Below are positions 25,328 to 37,193 of a stretch of DNA of 64,000 nt, piece after piece. The notes under the pieces are model-generated. The model had not been told where the DNA came from, did no database searches, and saw only the letters and a list, made by a program, of their open reading frames with translations. The DNA lies in the NCBI GenBank assembly GCA_947311845.1, contig CAMZMU010000111.1, forward strand, positions 17,475,282 to 17,539,281, written 5' to 3'. Numbering within the stretch: position 1 is the stretch's first letter; each line of letters opens with the position of its first letter. A program made the translations under genes and the position numbers. This DNA comes from Poa pratensis. Its lineage: Eukaryota; Streptophyta; Magnoliopsida; Poales; Poaceae.

Positions 25328-27430
25328 TCAAGTATTGTCAAGACCAGAAAATCCAAAACCATAATTTGTCTTGACACTAGTATCATGTGAGTATTTCATC
25401 TTCTTCCTAGGGAAGTGTTCCATACCTTTCTTGAGTGGGAATTGAAATTTTATATTCCCCTCTCTCATATCAATAACAGCACCAACAGTTCTCAGAAAAG
25501 GTCTTCCCAAAACAATAGGACAAGAAGGATTGCATTCAATATCCAAAACCACAAAATCAACAGGGACAAGATTGTTATTAACCATTATCAAAACATCATC
25601 AACTTTTCCTAAAGGTTTCTTCATAGAAGAATCAGCAAAGTGAACATCCAAATGACATTTTTCCAAAGGTGCAAGCTTGAGAATATCATATAAATTTTTA
25701 GGCATAACCGAAATACAAGAACCAAGGTCACACAAAGCATTGCATTCAAACTCACTCAGTTTCATTTTAATAACAGGTTCCCAATTATCATCTAACTTCC
25801 TAGGGATAGAAGCTTCAAGTTTTAATTTTTCTTCCCTAGCATGCATGAGAGCTTTGATAATATGTTCAGTAAAAGCCATATTTATTTTACTAGCATTAGG
25901 ACTCTTAGCTAGCTTTTGCAAGAACATGATGACTTCAGTTATGTTACAATTTTCGAAATTGAAGTTGTTGTCATAAAAAACAATGGAGCAATTATCACCA
26001 ACACCTCTAAAAATTTCAGCACTTTTACTAGGAACAAAAGTAGTGCTATCAGGCAATTTAAAACTTTTTGTAGAGGTAGTAGAGACATTTCCAACACTTA
26101 TTATCTTTTCACTAACAGTAGGGGGCGCATTAGCATGTGAGGCATCATTTGTTTCATTAGTAAAAATAGTGCAAACTCTAACAACACTATTTTGTTCAGC
26201 AATTTCAGCTTCTCTTTCTTCTCTCTCCCATCTTTCATGAAGTTCAGCAAGCATCCTAATGTTATTATCAATTTTAATTTGGATAGCATTGAGTGTTTTA
26301 CTCTCTCTAATATCACTAGGAATAGCTTTTATTTTCAGCATTTCAACATCATGAGCAAGACTATCAACTTTAGCAGCAAGAGTATCAATTTTTCCTAGCT
26401 TTTCCTCAACAGTTTTATTAAAAGTAGTTTGTGTGCTAATAAAATCCTTAAGCATGACTTCAAGATCAGAGGGCACACTTCTATTGTTACTGTAGGAATT
26501 GCCATAAGAATTACCATAAGAGTTGCTACCATTAGCAGGATATGGCCTATAATTGTTGCTACCAAAATTATTCCTATAGCATTGTTGTTGAAGTTGTTAT
26601 TTTTAATGAAGTTTACATCAACATTTTTCTCATCATGAGCAACCAAAGAAGCAAGAGGAATATTATTTGGATCCACAACACCATGTCCATTCGAAAGCAT
26701 AGTCATAATAGCATCAACTTTATCACTCAAGGAGGAAATTTCCTCAACAGAATTTACCTTCTTACCAGTTGGAGCCCTTTCAGTGTGCCATTCAGAATAA
26801 TTTACCATCATATCATCAAGAAGCTTTGTAGCAGCACCCAAAGTGATGGACATAAAGGTCCCTCCAGCAGCCGAGTCCAATAAGTTCCTTGAGAAAAATT
26901 TAGTCCTGCATAAAAGGTTTGGATGATCATCCAAGTAGTCAGTCCATGAGTGGGGCAATTTTTAACCAAAGACTTCATTCTTTCCCAAGCTTGGGCAACA
27001 TGCTCATTATCAAGTTGCCTAAAGTTCATAATACCACTTCTCAAGAGATAATTTTAGCAGGAGGATAATATTTTCCAATGAAAGCATCTTTGCATTTAGT
27101 CCAGGAATCAATACTATTTCTAGGCAAAGATAGCAACCAATCTTTAGCTCTTCCTCTTAAAGAGAAAGGAAACAATTTCAGCTTAATAATATCACTCTCT
27201 ACCTCCTTATACTTTTGCATATCACAAAGTTCAACAAAGTTGTTTAAGTGGGCAGCAGCATCATCAGTACTAACACCAGAAAATTGCTCTTTCATAACCA
27301 GATTTAACAGTGCAGGCTTAATCTCATAAAATTCTGCTTTAGAAGCAGGTGGAGCAATGGGTGTACAGATAAAATCATTGTTGTTTGTGCTAGTAAAGTC
27401 ACACAACTTAGTATTTTCAGGATTACTCAT
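25328..27430 (-). pseudogene. gag-protease of element B (Athila-like)
   Basis: Starts at the ATG at 27430 and ends at the stop at 25328, about 700 aa. The N-terminal gag domain contains LKLFPFSLRGRAKDWLLSLP near 27150, typical of Athila/Tat gag. A central Asn/Tyr-rich linker and a coiled-coil-like helix (about 26270-26440) follow. A retropepsin domain near 25560-25760 has the active site CDLGSCISVM and the later motif CPIVLGRPFL. DLGS in place of DTG/DSG is usual in this lineage. The frame shifts near 27055, 26890 and 26580, each fitting one missing base in a short run. No RT follows. Confidence 0.88.
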
Positions 27431-27603
27431 TTTAGCAAGCCTAAAACAAGCAACAGGGCAACTCGAAATTAAAAACTAGATGCAGGAATTTAATTTTTTT
27501 GGGTTTTTGATTTTTAACAGCAAGCAAAACAAAACTAAAACAAGACAAAAAACAAAGTAAAGAGATTGGAACTGAGAGACTCCCCTTTCCAATAGCCTCC
27601 AAG

Positions 27604-27621
27604 TCCCCGGCAACGGCGCCA
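27604..27621 (-). other. Primer binding site, tRNA-Asp (element B)
   Basis: The complement of TGGCGCCGTTGCCGGGGA, 10 bp from the 5' LTR, the same primer as elements C and D. Confidence 0.88.
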
Positions 27622-27631
27622 GAAAACAGCT

Positions 27632-29200
27632 TGATGGCTACGTGTTGGTGAACCCCAAGAGGAAGGTTATGATGTAGACAGCAGAAGTTTTCCCTTGAGA
27701 AATCTACCCAAGGTTATCAATCCAGTAGGACTTGACGATCTATCGGAAGGTTGTTGATGTTGACTCCCCCTGGCGCTAGGGAGCTTGCACCAACGTGGAA
27801 TCTGCACAGACACAAACCAGAACTTTGCCCAACACGAAACAGAGAGGTTGTCAATCTCTCCGGTCTTGCAGAAACAAAGAGTTAAACGTATGGTGTGGAA
27901 AACAGCAGGAAAACAGCAAGTAACAGGAAACAGATGATTGCAGCAGGTTGTGTAAACAGTATGAGGAAATTGGACCAGGGTCCACAGTTCACTAGTGGTG
28001 TCTCTCTCAGAACAGATAACTAGCATGTTGGGTAAACAAATTACAGCTGGGCAATTGACAAATAGAGAGGGCATAACAATGCAATACATGCCAAGATGTC
28101 TACTATGAAATCTAGTTGGGCATTACAACAAAGTACATAGACCGTTATTCCAACAGCATCTATGCCTAAATAATCCACCTTCAAGGCAGCATCCGCATCC
28201 TATTCAGTATTAAGTTGCTAACAACAGATTATTGCATGAAGTAAAGTGTGTAATGTAATCAATACAAGTGCCCTTGGACACTGCACCAATGTTTTATCCC
28301 TAGTAGCAACAGCACATCTACCATCTTAGACCTTTCTGTCACTGATCCAGATATCTAGAGACTGAACCCACTATCGAGCATAAATACCCCCTCTTGGAGT
28401 CACAAGCATCTACTTGGCCAAAGCATCTACTAGCAACGGAGAGCATGCAAGATCAAGAGCACATAGATAAACAACTTGAATAAACATGGTATCAATATTC
28501 ATCGGATCCCAGCAAACACAACATCTAGCATTACAATAAGATGATCTTGATCATGTTAGGCAGCTCACAAGATCTAAACATGGAGGCACAAGGTAGAGAG
28601 ACAACCATCTAGCTACTGCTATGGACCCGTAGTCCAGGGGTGGACTACTCACGCATCACTCCGGAGGCAGGCATGGTGATGTAGAGCCCTCCGGTGATGA
28701 TCTCCCCTCCGGCAGGGTGCCGGGAAGAGCTTCAGAACTCCTCCGATCTGAGATTGACGATGACGGCCGCGACGGAACTTTTCGTGGAATATGATCGACC
28801 GTAATAGGGTTTTCGCGTCGCGGAGAATATATAGGCGAAGAGGCGGCGTCGGTGGCCGAGGGGGCCACCACGCCATAGGGGGCGCGGGCCCACCCTGGGC
28901 CGCGCCCTAGTGTGGCGTGGCCCCCTGGTGGGTCTGCTCCGACTCCCCTTTGGACTCCGTGATCTCCTCGTGATATTATTGACGATGTCTTTTGTTTCGT
29001 CCAATTCCGAGAATATTTCCTTAATAGATTTTCTGAAACCAAAAACAGCAGAAAACAGGGAACTGGCACTGTGGCATCTTGTTAATAGGTTAGTCCCAGA
29101 AAATGCATAAAAATGATATAAAGTGTAACCAAAACATGTAGCAATTGATATAATAACAGCATGGAACATCAAAAATTATAGATACGTTTGAGACGTATCA
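27632..29200 (-). repeat. Element B 5' LTR
   Basis: 1569 bp, virtually identical to 21181-22749. The differences seen are one extra T near 28201 and one fewer G in the run near 28860. A TATA-like box (minus) is at about 28825-28833. Confidence 0.95.
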
Positions 29201-30800
29201 TTAGCCCCGATAGCCCACCGGACTATTAGCCACACCCAATCGGCCTTCATCAAAGGCCGCCATATCCATGAAGGGGTGGTCTCCTTACAGGAGATTGTTC
29301 ATGAGACCAAAGTTAGGAAATTGGCGGGAGTATTCCTGAAACTTGACTTTGAGAAAGCCTACGATCGGGTTAACTGGGATTTCCTCAGGGGGTTCTTCTG
29401 CGCGCTGGATTTGACCCTGGATGGGTCCATAGGGCGCTTAGTTTGGTCTCGGGGGCCAAACTGCTATTACCATTAATGGGGATATGGGCAATTTCTTCCG
29501 CAATGGGCGTGGAGTTCGCCAAGGGGATCCTCTCTCCCCTTTGCTCTTCGACTTTGTGGTAGAAGCCTTGGCCGCCATCTTGGATGCAGCCAGGGGGCCG
29601 GTCATATTCAGGTCGTCATTCCCCACCTCATCCCCGGAGGTGTGTCGCACCTGCAATATGCTAATGACACGATCATCATGTTCCAGCCGGACGACTTGGC
29701 TATCGCCAATCTCAAATTCATTCTCCTATGTTTTGAGAATATGTCGGGGCTGAGGATTAACTTCCACAAAAGTGAGGTGCTGGTCTTGGGGACTGATAAT
29801 GTGGAACACCAACGGATTGCAGACATGCTTAACTGTAAGCGTGGAACCTTCCCGTTCACATATCTAGGTCTTCCGATTAGTGACCATGCGCTTTGTGCAG
29901 GGGATTGGGGTCCCCTGACCGCAAAGGTGGGAAAACGCGCTGACCCCTGGTTTGGGAAGCTCATATCCTCAGCTGCTAGACTGGCGCTGACCGACGCATG
30001 CCTATCCAGTCTTCCCCTCCATGCGATGGGTGTTTACCTTCTTGGAGATGGGGTGCACAAGACAATGGATAGACATAGATCCCGGTTTTTCTGGGAGAGC
30101 AACGGGCTAAGCGCAAATACCACTGGGTTCGGTGGTCGGCAATGTGTCAACCGAAAGCCTTGGGGGCCTCGGAATCATTGACACCAAACTCATGAACATT
30201 TGCGTTATGGCTAAGTGGGTTTGGAGACTGCTCTCGCATCACCGTGGGTTATGGGCGGACATCGTTAGGAGAAAATACTTGCGTACCAAGGACGTTCTGA
30301 TTAACTCCCATAGCCCTGGTTCCCAATTCTGGAATGCCCTTCAAAAGGTGAAGGAGGTGTTGCGCCTGGGGGCATGACACTATGTTCGGGATGGCAAATC
30401 GACGAGATTCTGGGTTGACTGGTGGCAGGGGTCGGGGCCCCTTGCCATTAGGTTTCCGAATCTCTTCGCCATGTCCGCTGACCCTGATATTTCGGTTGCT
30501 AGAGCCTTCTCGGACAACGGGTGGAACATCCACTTTCGCCGGGTTTTGGGCCAGGCCGACATTCCAGAGTGGGACGACCTACGTCGCCAAACGGCGGCTG
30601 CTCGCTTGTTGGATGGGCCGGATGAGCTGTCCTGGACGTTGAAACCTACGGGCAACTTCTCGGTCAAATCTTTATACCGGAAGCTTTGCCAAGGGTTTCC
30701 GCGGAAACATTACAGCGAGATTTGGGGGATTGCGGTTCCCTTGAAGATTAGGGTTTTCCTCTGGCAATTAGTCAGGAAACGTCTACCAGCGACAACCTAG
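29201..30800 (+). pseudogene. LINE reverse transcriptase, second half (host LINE, part 3)
   Basis: RT blocks in order are SAFIKGRHIHEGVV, FLKLDFEKAYDRVNWDFL (first catalytic Asp), RQGDPLSPLLFDFV, and the active site as QYANDTIIMF near 29658. Known plant L1 enzymes have YADD, so Asn replaces the first catalytic Asp. The thumb and connection region follows (LGGLGIIDTKLMN, FSVKSLYRKL). Frame breaks near 29453, 29622, 30168 and 30789 fit lost bases in homopolymers. A TGA near 30375 replaces a Trp codon. It is defective on several grounds. Confidence 0.9.
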
Positions 30801-31222
30801 TCCGCCACAGGGGCCCCTCGAATGGCCTTTGCGAGATGTGTGGTCAGGTGGAGGACACCAACCACATTTTCTTTGGCTGCGTCTTAGCCAAGTTCCTGTG
30901 GAGCGCAGTTAGGGAACTGCTGCATTGCTCCTGGAACCCCACGTGTTTCGCGGAGCTCTATCGACTCCTTCTGGGGTACACGGGTCGGGCACGTAGAGTC
31001 TTATGGATTTGTTGCGCGGCGCTTTGTTGGACTCTCTGGAATTTGCGGAATAAATACACTATAGAAGGGATCTTCCCCTCACAGCCGGCTGACTGCCTCT
31101 TCAAAATGACTATGTACATGCAGGTGTGGAAGCCAGTGGCTAGACGCCAAGACAGAGGCGAGGTGGAGTCGGCGATTCGCGAGATACGCCGGCTCCATGA
31201 CACCGTCAGGGAGCGTCCTTGA
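30801..31222 (+). pseudogene. LINE C-terminal zinc-binding domain (zf-RVT)
   Basis: Open to a stop at 31222. It encodes CEMCGQVEDTNHIFFGC, the Cys/His cluster of the zf-RVT domain found after RT in plant L1 elements, then WNLRNKYTIEG and a basic tail. It ends the ORF2 protein. Confidence 0.85.
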
Positions 31223-31740
31223 CCACCTGCTACACCGTCTCCTCTTAGTCTCCACCGTAGCGCCTACGGGCTGTGTTTGTGTGTTGTGTGGTGCCCTCGT
31301 CTGAGCGGCCTTGTGTAGCCTGCGTGCTACTTGGATTTCTTTGGTGTCCTGCGTGACCCTTTAGGGCTTCTTTGATTTGTAGGGAAGGAAAATTAAAGGA
31401 ACATGAAATAGGAAGGAATAGAAAAGGATGGCAGCGGTAATCCTTTCCCTCGTTCCTTGTCTCACAGGAATCAAAACATGAGCTCTGAGTAGATTTTTTT
31501 CCTACGATTTTGGACTGAATCTGACAGCTAGAGGAAAAATTCCTATGAATTTCCCTTCCACCATTCCTATGAATCAAAGGGATGAACAGTAGCATCTCTT
31601 TGAAATATTCCTAACCCTCTACTTTTCCTTCATACTTCCTTCAAATCAAAGGAGGCCTTATGTTGTTCGGTTGTACTTTGTATGCACTCGCCGGTTGGCT
31701 TTATTAATTTAAAGCTGGGCTCTTCTCGACCCTTCAGTCT
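31223..31740 (+). other. LINE 3' untranslated region, split by a MITE
   Basis: Non-coding tail of the host LINE, ending near a TTTATTAATTTAAAGC stretch (about 31700-31716) typical of plant LINE 3' ends. No clean poly-A tail is visible. Confidence 0.55.
31364..31657. mobile_element. Tourist-like MITE (PIF/Harbinger type), 294 bp
   Basis: TSD TTA is at 31361-31363 and 31658-31660. Terminal inverted repeats are GGGCTTCTTTGATTTG on the left and GGCCTCCTTTGATTTG (reverse complement) on the right. It has no coding capacity and lies in the LINE 3' UTR. Confidence 0.88.
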
Positions 31741-33244
31741 ATAAGATTATGATCCTACTTGTATAATTTGAAAATCAGCATTTTGTTTCCATACAATTCC
31801 ACTGATTTTATTCGTGTAAATGACAAATAATTTAGATTCGGTATTAATAGCATTCAAGAGTTCACATGTTTTAATTTGCACGCTGTATTCACGGGGCTCC
31901 CAAGTCCCATCCCTTTGACGACACAATTGCATCAAGACCAATTGAGAATAAGAAAAAACTTCAGCCTAGCTATTATGAGACGAGAATCATTATGAGCGTT
32001 CTATCAGTTAATAATATTTGTTCTATCTTTTGACCACAAGATCTTTTGAACGATGTTGAATGTGTTTTTGGCATCAAACATGACCGGAAAATAAGAGAAA
32101 ATACATACAAGTCATATCTCTTACGGGCACGCATGCATATTGCAAATGTGCTTAAGTTTGTCTTCAGTTTGTTTAGGTTATATTTCTTTTATTGGATACA
32201 CATAGAACTGCTAATTATATTCAAAAGAGATTTTTTTTCTGCAAAAGAAATAAACCTACAATGAGAAGGAGAGTAATATTTAGAGTACTTCTAAAGAATG
32301 CTTCTGTTCGATTTTTTATAGCTTCATGATACTATTGGGACATTCGGACAAAAAGTGATGACTTTTAAGATCATTTTGAGTGAGTTCTTTTCTTTTTTAT
32401 CAAATTACATTTTAATTAAATAAAATAGAAACTTCTGTTTTTGCGATATTACATAGCTATTTCTTTCTATACTCAGTTGAATTATGTCTACATGTGGGGT
32501 AAGAAAAACTTGAGAAAACATTGTGCGCCTCCGTGCTGTAGATTTTTTTTCTCCCCGTCGCATTGCAGAGACATGTTTACTAGTCTCTTCTTATATTCTG
32601 ATATCCTGCATGCTCCTCTTTTTCTGGTACGGCGCTTTGGCAATCTTAAACAACAATCAATCTCTAGCAAATTATTTCGTCCTTGTGTATGTACACCTAT
32701 CATAGTCATCGACATAAGCTTATCTCGCGTTTCACTGTAATGATCTTTCTTGATTTTTTTTTCTTACTAGGGATATAATCTAGCAACTTCTGCAGACGCG
32801 CAGATAGATTCTGCCTTTAGATGCCGGTGAGTGCAAGATGGTTTAACGAACACTTACACAATCACGTTTTCCATGCACTTCGTTCTGACTTCGATCTTCT
32901 TCTATTTTTCTTATGTGGGCTGACTACAATCTGGCATAGCATATCCCTCTCTATTTGACTGTTGTACATTTGCTCCCCGCACTAGGTATGAATCCATCTT
33001 CCGTAATTTCTTTCAGCAGGTAAAAACGTCGTAGATTGATTAGTTGCAAGACGTGGCACACATTCATTCATGTAACCAGCATCTCCAACATATTCGCTAT
33101 GGGTGTGTTTGGTTTCGGAACCAAGTGGAATGAAATGTCATGATTTCATTCCAGAGGAATGGGTTTATTCCATTCTTGTGCTTGGTTGAAGTAAAAAACG
33201 GAACTAGGGCAACTATCCCAAAAATTGTTTTAAAAAGCTTTTAG
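31741..33244. other. Intergenic, AT-rich; partial MITE-like end near 33102
   Basis: No gene recognised. Only short frames without domains occur. At 33102-33190, GGGTGTGTTTGGTT followed by TGGAATGAAATG resembles a Tourist-type MITE terminus, but no partner end was found. Confidence 0.5.
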
Positions 33245-34457
33245 ATAAAAGAAGATATGTAATCTAGTGAATGATAGTGAATGGGTTCAATATTTTGTTC
33301 CACCATCTAACACATGGCATATGCCATCATATGTCAAGAGGATGTTGAATGTTCTCCTGACTTGGGCGCAATAGATGTGACCAATACGCATAGGCGACAT
33401 TGACTTCAGCTTCAGTAAACAAAGACTTCAATGGAATATATGGTACCAGCTGGCGCAGCTTAAATTGGCGAGCCACACGATCTGGATGATATGGCTCGGC
33501 TTTACACGTGTTAACGTTCTGAAACAAAAATCTCCAAGGAAGAATACCCAGAGTGTAGAAATCATGAAATCACTTTGTTGTTGATCCACTTCAATTAAGT
33601 TAAATGATAAATAGGGACATCGAACGATAGTTTTTGGGTTCATGTTCTATTCTAGGGAAAATTCATTGGAAGCCTCAACATCGTATTTATCATAGTTGGT
33701 TGCATAGGCAAGCTCTTAGGAGTTTGAATATGATATCGTTTACCTTTAGCCACCAAATTTTGTTCAAATAAATATACAACCATCCTAATGATATAATGAG
33801 TTGGCTAAGGTGTCTTATAGTATGAAGGCATGAAAACATGCCTATTGATGCGCCACAAAGAAACGTATAAAGAAGAAAGGGCCGGTGGAGAAAGTGAATT
33901 TTTTCGCCCTAGGGGAATCGGCCAACTCGACGAATATATTGTACTCCACCAACAAAAACAAAACTGCCTAGCCGAAGCGGAATAAACTCCGCAAGGTTCA
34001 TACGACCATCACAAAGGCTAGTGAAAATCAGAGGTTTCCCAAGCTGGTTGTGAAAATGATCACACCAATCCTGGAAAGGTACCAATTTGTCATCATGATT
34101 AGAAGAAAACTCATACCATAATTTCAAAAGAACAAATAAAAATTCCGGAAAAATAAGCAAATAAGGGTCTACTTTAATGAGTAGAGGGATATACTATTCA
34201 TAAGGATCCGTGGAGATAGGAAGACCAACCATAGGTAGCCTATCGATTAAATTAATCGCATGTTCACCACACAACAACAAAAAAGTGTTTGTTTGAGGAC
34301 TCCACTTTTCTAACAAAGATTGCAACAAAGAATAAGATGCAAAATTTATGCGACTACGTTGCAACTTCTTTATTGCAATCTTTCTTTTAGAAGTGGATTC
34401 CTCAAACCACCACTTTTCCGTTTTCACATGGTGAACATTGATTACTTTAACCGACAT
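33245..34457 (-). pseudogene. Plant mobile domain (PMD) protein fragment, left arm
   Basis: Read on the minus strand from 34457. The first part encodes LLEKWSPQTNTFLLLCGEH followed by LPMVGLPIS, the start of the plant mobile domain (aminotransferase-like MAIN/MAIL family). Later parts give DWCDHFHNQLGKPLIFTSL near 34060 and EPYHPDRVARQFKL near 33475. Known family members are either transposon-encoded or host nuclear proteins. Stops and frame changes separate the blocks, so this is a relic. It forms one arm of an inverted repeat with 34464-35820. Confidence 0.75.
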
Positions 34458-34463
34458 GATCTG

Positions 34464-35820
34464 TGTGGTTGAACTTCCTATTGTCGGAGATCCTTATGAA
34501 GAGTATATTCCTCCACTCAATAAGCTAGACCCTTCTTTAATTATAGAGTGAGTTCCACTTTTTACCTCATAGGTGTGTGTTTTAACGCTTATTACCTCAT
34601 TTAGTAAAATAAAAAACTGAAATACATCATAAATAAAAAAACTAACATGGTTTTACCCCCATTTTGTCATTTTGCATGTTTTGTTAGAATATATCGGCAT
34701 CTTAGTATTATGTCGTGCGTCAAAATATGTAAAGATCGGAGGGCCTAATTAATGATAATGTCCAGTCTTCTCTTCACCATCTCTTCAATTCATCGGCGTT
34801 CCTGATATTTTTGAGTCACAATTATCACCTCACACCTTGCCCAACAGAAATGCATCAAAAAAAGAGGGTCCAAAGTTTCTAAAGTGTGTAATCTAGACGA
34901 TTTTTTATTAGATGGATAATTAGTGTCACAAATGCTTGACTAGAGGGTAAAAAGTGGAGTTCACTCTTGTATCTATTTCCGAACTTTTCATTCAACCTTT
35001 TGAAAGTATAGGAGGAGTTTTCTTCTAAACGTGATAAAAAGATGGTATCTTTCTAGGATTGGTGTGATCATTTTCACAACCAACGTGCGAAACTTTTGAT
35101 TTTACTAGTCTTCGTGATGGTCATATGTATATGGCGGTGTTTATTGCGTTTTGGCTATGCAGTTCTGTCGTTGTCGGTGGAGGACCATATTCGTACAGGT
35201 GTCCTTGTCATGGTATCTTGGATTGCCATACGGCAAAAAAAATCACTTGCTCGACGGGCGCTTTCTTATTTGTATTTCTCTCTAGTGCATCAGTAGGCCT
35301 CATGTCGGGCCTTCATATTGTAAGGTAACTTGGTCAACTCATTATATCATAAGATGGATGCATTTTTATTTGAAAAAACTTTTGGGATCTAAAAGTAAAG
35401 GAAATCGTCTTCCCACTCCTAAGACTTTGCAACCAACTATGAGAACGCTATGTTCAGGCCTCCAAATGAATTTTTCACTGAAAATCAGCTACTGAGGGCT
35501 TTCAGGATTTTTGTCTTCCTTGGCACGCCGCTGGTTTTTATTTCAAAACATTGGCACATCCGCACATGCATAGCCGAGCCATATTCTCTAGATTACGTGA
35601 CTCACAAGTTCGAGCTAGACCAAATGATACCATGTAACCCATTGAAATCTTTGTTTACCAAAGCTAAACTTTGTGTAGCGTATACATATTGGTGACATCT
35701 ATTGTGTCCAAGCCGGGAGAACATCCAGCATCCTCTTGACAACACTCATTAGGACATATACTCTTTGCCCTGGGCTAGATGGTGGAACAATTTTTTGAAC
35801 CCATTCACTGTCATTTTGGA
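34464..35820 (+). pseudogene. PMD protein fragment, right arm (inverted copy)
   Basis: The same sequence as the left arm in opposite orientation, at roughly 75-80 percent identity by eye. Blocks are LPIVGDPYEEYIPP at 34481, a TTTACTAGTCTTCGTGATGG stretch at 35100, and IAEPYSLDYVTHKFELDQ near 35570. It lacks the most N-terminal part present in the left arm. A 421-bp MITE-like insertion (34546-34966) and several stops break it. Confidence 0.72.
34546..34966. mobile_element. MITE-like insertion with about 24-bp TIRs (421 bp)
   Basis: The left end GAGTGAGTTCCACTTTTTACC and the reverse complement of the right end, GAGTGAACTCCACTTTTTACC, match except for one base. No coding frame. The left PMD arm lacks this segment and so provides the empty site. 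I could not resolve a TSD, so the superfamily is open (Mutator-like is possible). Confidence 0.7.
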
Positions 35821-37193
35821 TAGCCGCAGGGCTGGTAGTTTGCATGGAAAAATCCCATATGATGAGAGGAAGACTACGTAAGCAAAACGAGAAACATTTA
35901 TGCTTCATTGCGAGCTATCAAATTACATTTTTTAATCATAAAAGAAGTATCAACATATGTCGAGATGTGTACATTGCTTATAGTGAGGTAAAAGAGTAAG
36001 AGATCCTGGATTATTGGAACCCGATTTTGGCTGATTTTATCGGATTCGACTTCGTGTACGATGGGCGGGAGGGTGGTATGGCCGGGTTCGACTTCCGCCA
36101 TGGATTTCAAGGCAATTTAAGGTGAAACCCTTGTCTAGCCCGAGGCTGGAACCAACGACGGTAACGCTTTTGGCATCGTTACCTTTTGGAGGCGTCGTTT
36201 GGGGATGCTCTCTTCTCCTTCATCTGGAGATAGCTCGGGGGGAAACCTAGACCGGCGTGGTCAGATGATGGGGCGTGGTCTTTTGACCCGTTTTTTTTAG
36301 AGCTTCAGCGTCTCGATGCATTGACCTGGCGAATCTTCTAAATGGAAGCTTCTTCAACTAGAAAAAATATGTAAATGAAAGATTAAAATTTAGAACGTTC
36401 CCCAAATAGATATTCCGAAGATTAAAATACCGTATGCCTCAATCCAGAGGCGCAAAAATCAAGCAGCATGTGGCGTCTGTACTTGGAAAAGTCGGTGGTA
36501 TAAATAAAACTTATGGATCCGAGGTGAAGGTTGCGTACACAGTTTTGACCTGTTCATTCTTTATTTACCAATCGACCCTCCCTGGCACCGTAGCACCGCA
36601 TGCATCTGTTTAGGTAATTCTTTTTTTTTTTGAGATTTGTTTAGGTAATTCATTACAGTAAAACGCACACATCTTGCTCTTAACACCCATGGCTCATAAT
36701 CAAACCCAGTAATATCCTGACACAGAAAGAAACCAGAAGCATCCTAGGCACCGTGATTTGATTTGACATCACGGTGCTCATGCCATGACACATCTCGGTT
36801 GCTAGCTAGTAATTCCAAGCAAAGAAAAAACACAACCAAAAAAGGGCTAAAACCAAGCAGAAGGCAAGAAGGAACCAAGGGGTGGGCACAGCTAGCATTG
36901 TTCTTGTTCTAGCTAGGCTCCCTGAATACCAGGCGCCCGGCTCGTTTTCGAAGCTCGACACAATTCCCTCCTCGCCACCCATTTCCAGCCCCCACTTTTG
37001 TTTCTTTCCTGCACCCACTACTCCACATTTCGCTCTCGCCTTGCCTCCTCGCTGCCGGGTTGGAGGTGGAGACAAGAGGAGGAAAAAGAACTACCTGCCT
37101 ACCTTTTACGACAGAGGAAGAAGAAACATCGATCGCGGCGGATGAGGGTCCATGCGTCGCGCCGTCACCTTGTTTTTACCGCGGCCGGGCTGA
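35821..37193. other. Intergenic and upstream region of the 5-phosphatase gene
   Basis: No coding gene seen. A perfect 10-bp stem (GCACCGTGAT, 36748-36757, and its complement at 36768-36777, 10-nt loop) lies 420 bp before the start codon. A pyrimidine-rich stretch at about 36960-37060 may be the 5' leader. No convincing TATA box was identified. Confidence 0.45.

Larger units (their letters stand above)
21181..29200 (-). mobile_element. Element B: young LTR retrotransposon with gag-protease only (Athila-like, non-autonomous)
   Basis: TSD TTAGC is at 21176-21180 and 29201-29205. Both LTRs are 1569 bp, and I could find only two one-base length differences between them, so insertion was very recent. 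On the minus strand the order is 5' LTR (27632-29200), tRNA-Asp PBS (27604-27621), gag-protease (27430-25328), 2.6 kb of non-coding sequence, polypurine tract and 3' LTR (21181-22749). RT, RNase H and integrase are absent, so movement needed a helper. Confidence 0.94.

Noticed and set aside
21216..28089. Identical 140-codon minus frames at 21216-21638 and 27667-28089
   Set aside because: They are the same position in the two LTRs of element B, with no domain or conserved protein character.
36140..36320. GC-rich TCTTCTCCTTCATCTGGAG stretch as a gene exon
   Set aside because: No frame or splice structure continues from it; it looks like a repeat tail but could not be assigned.
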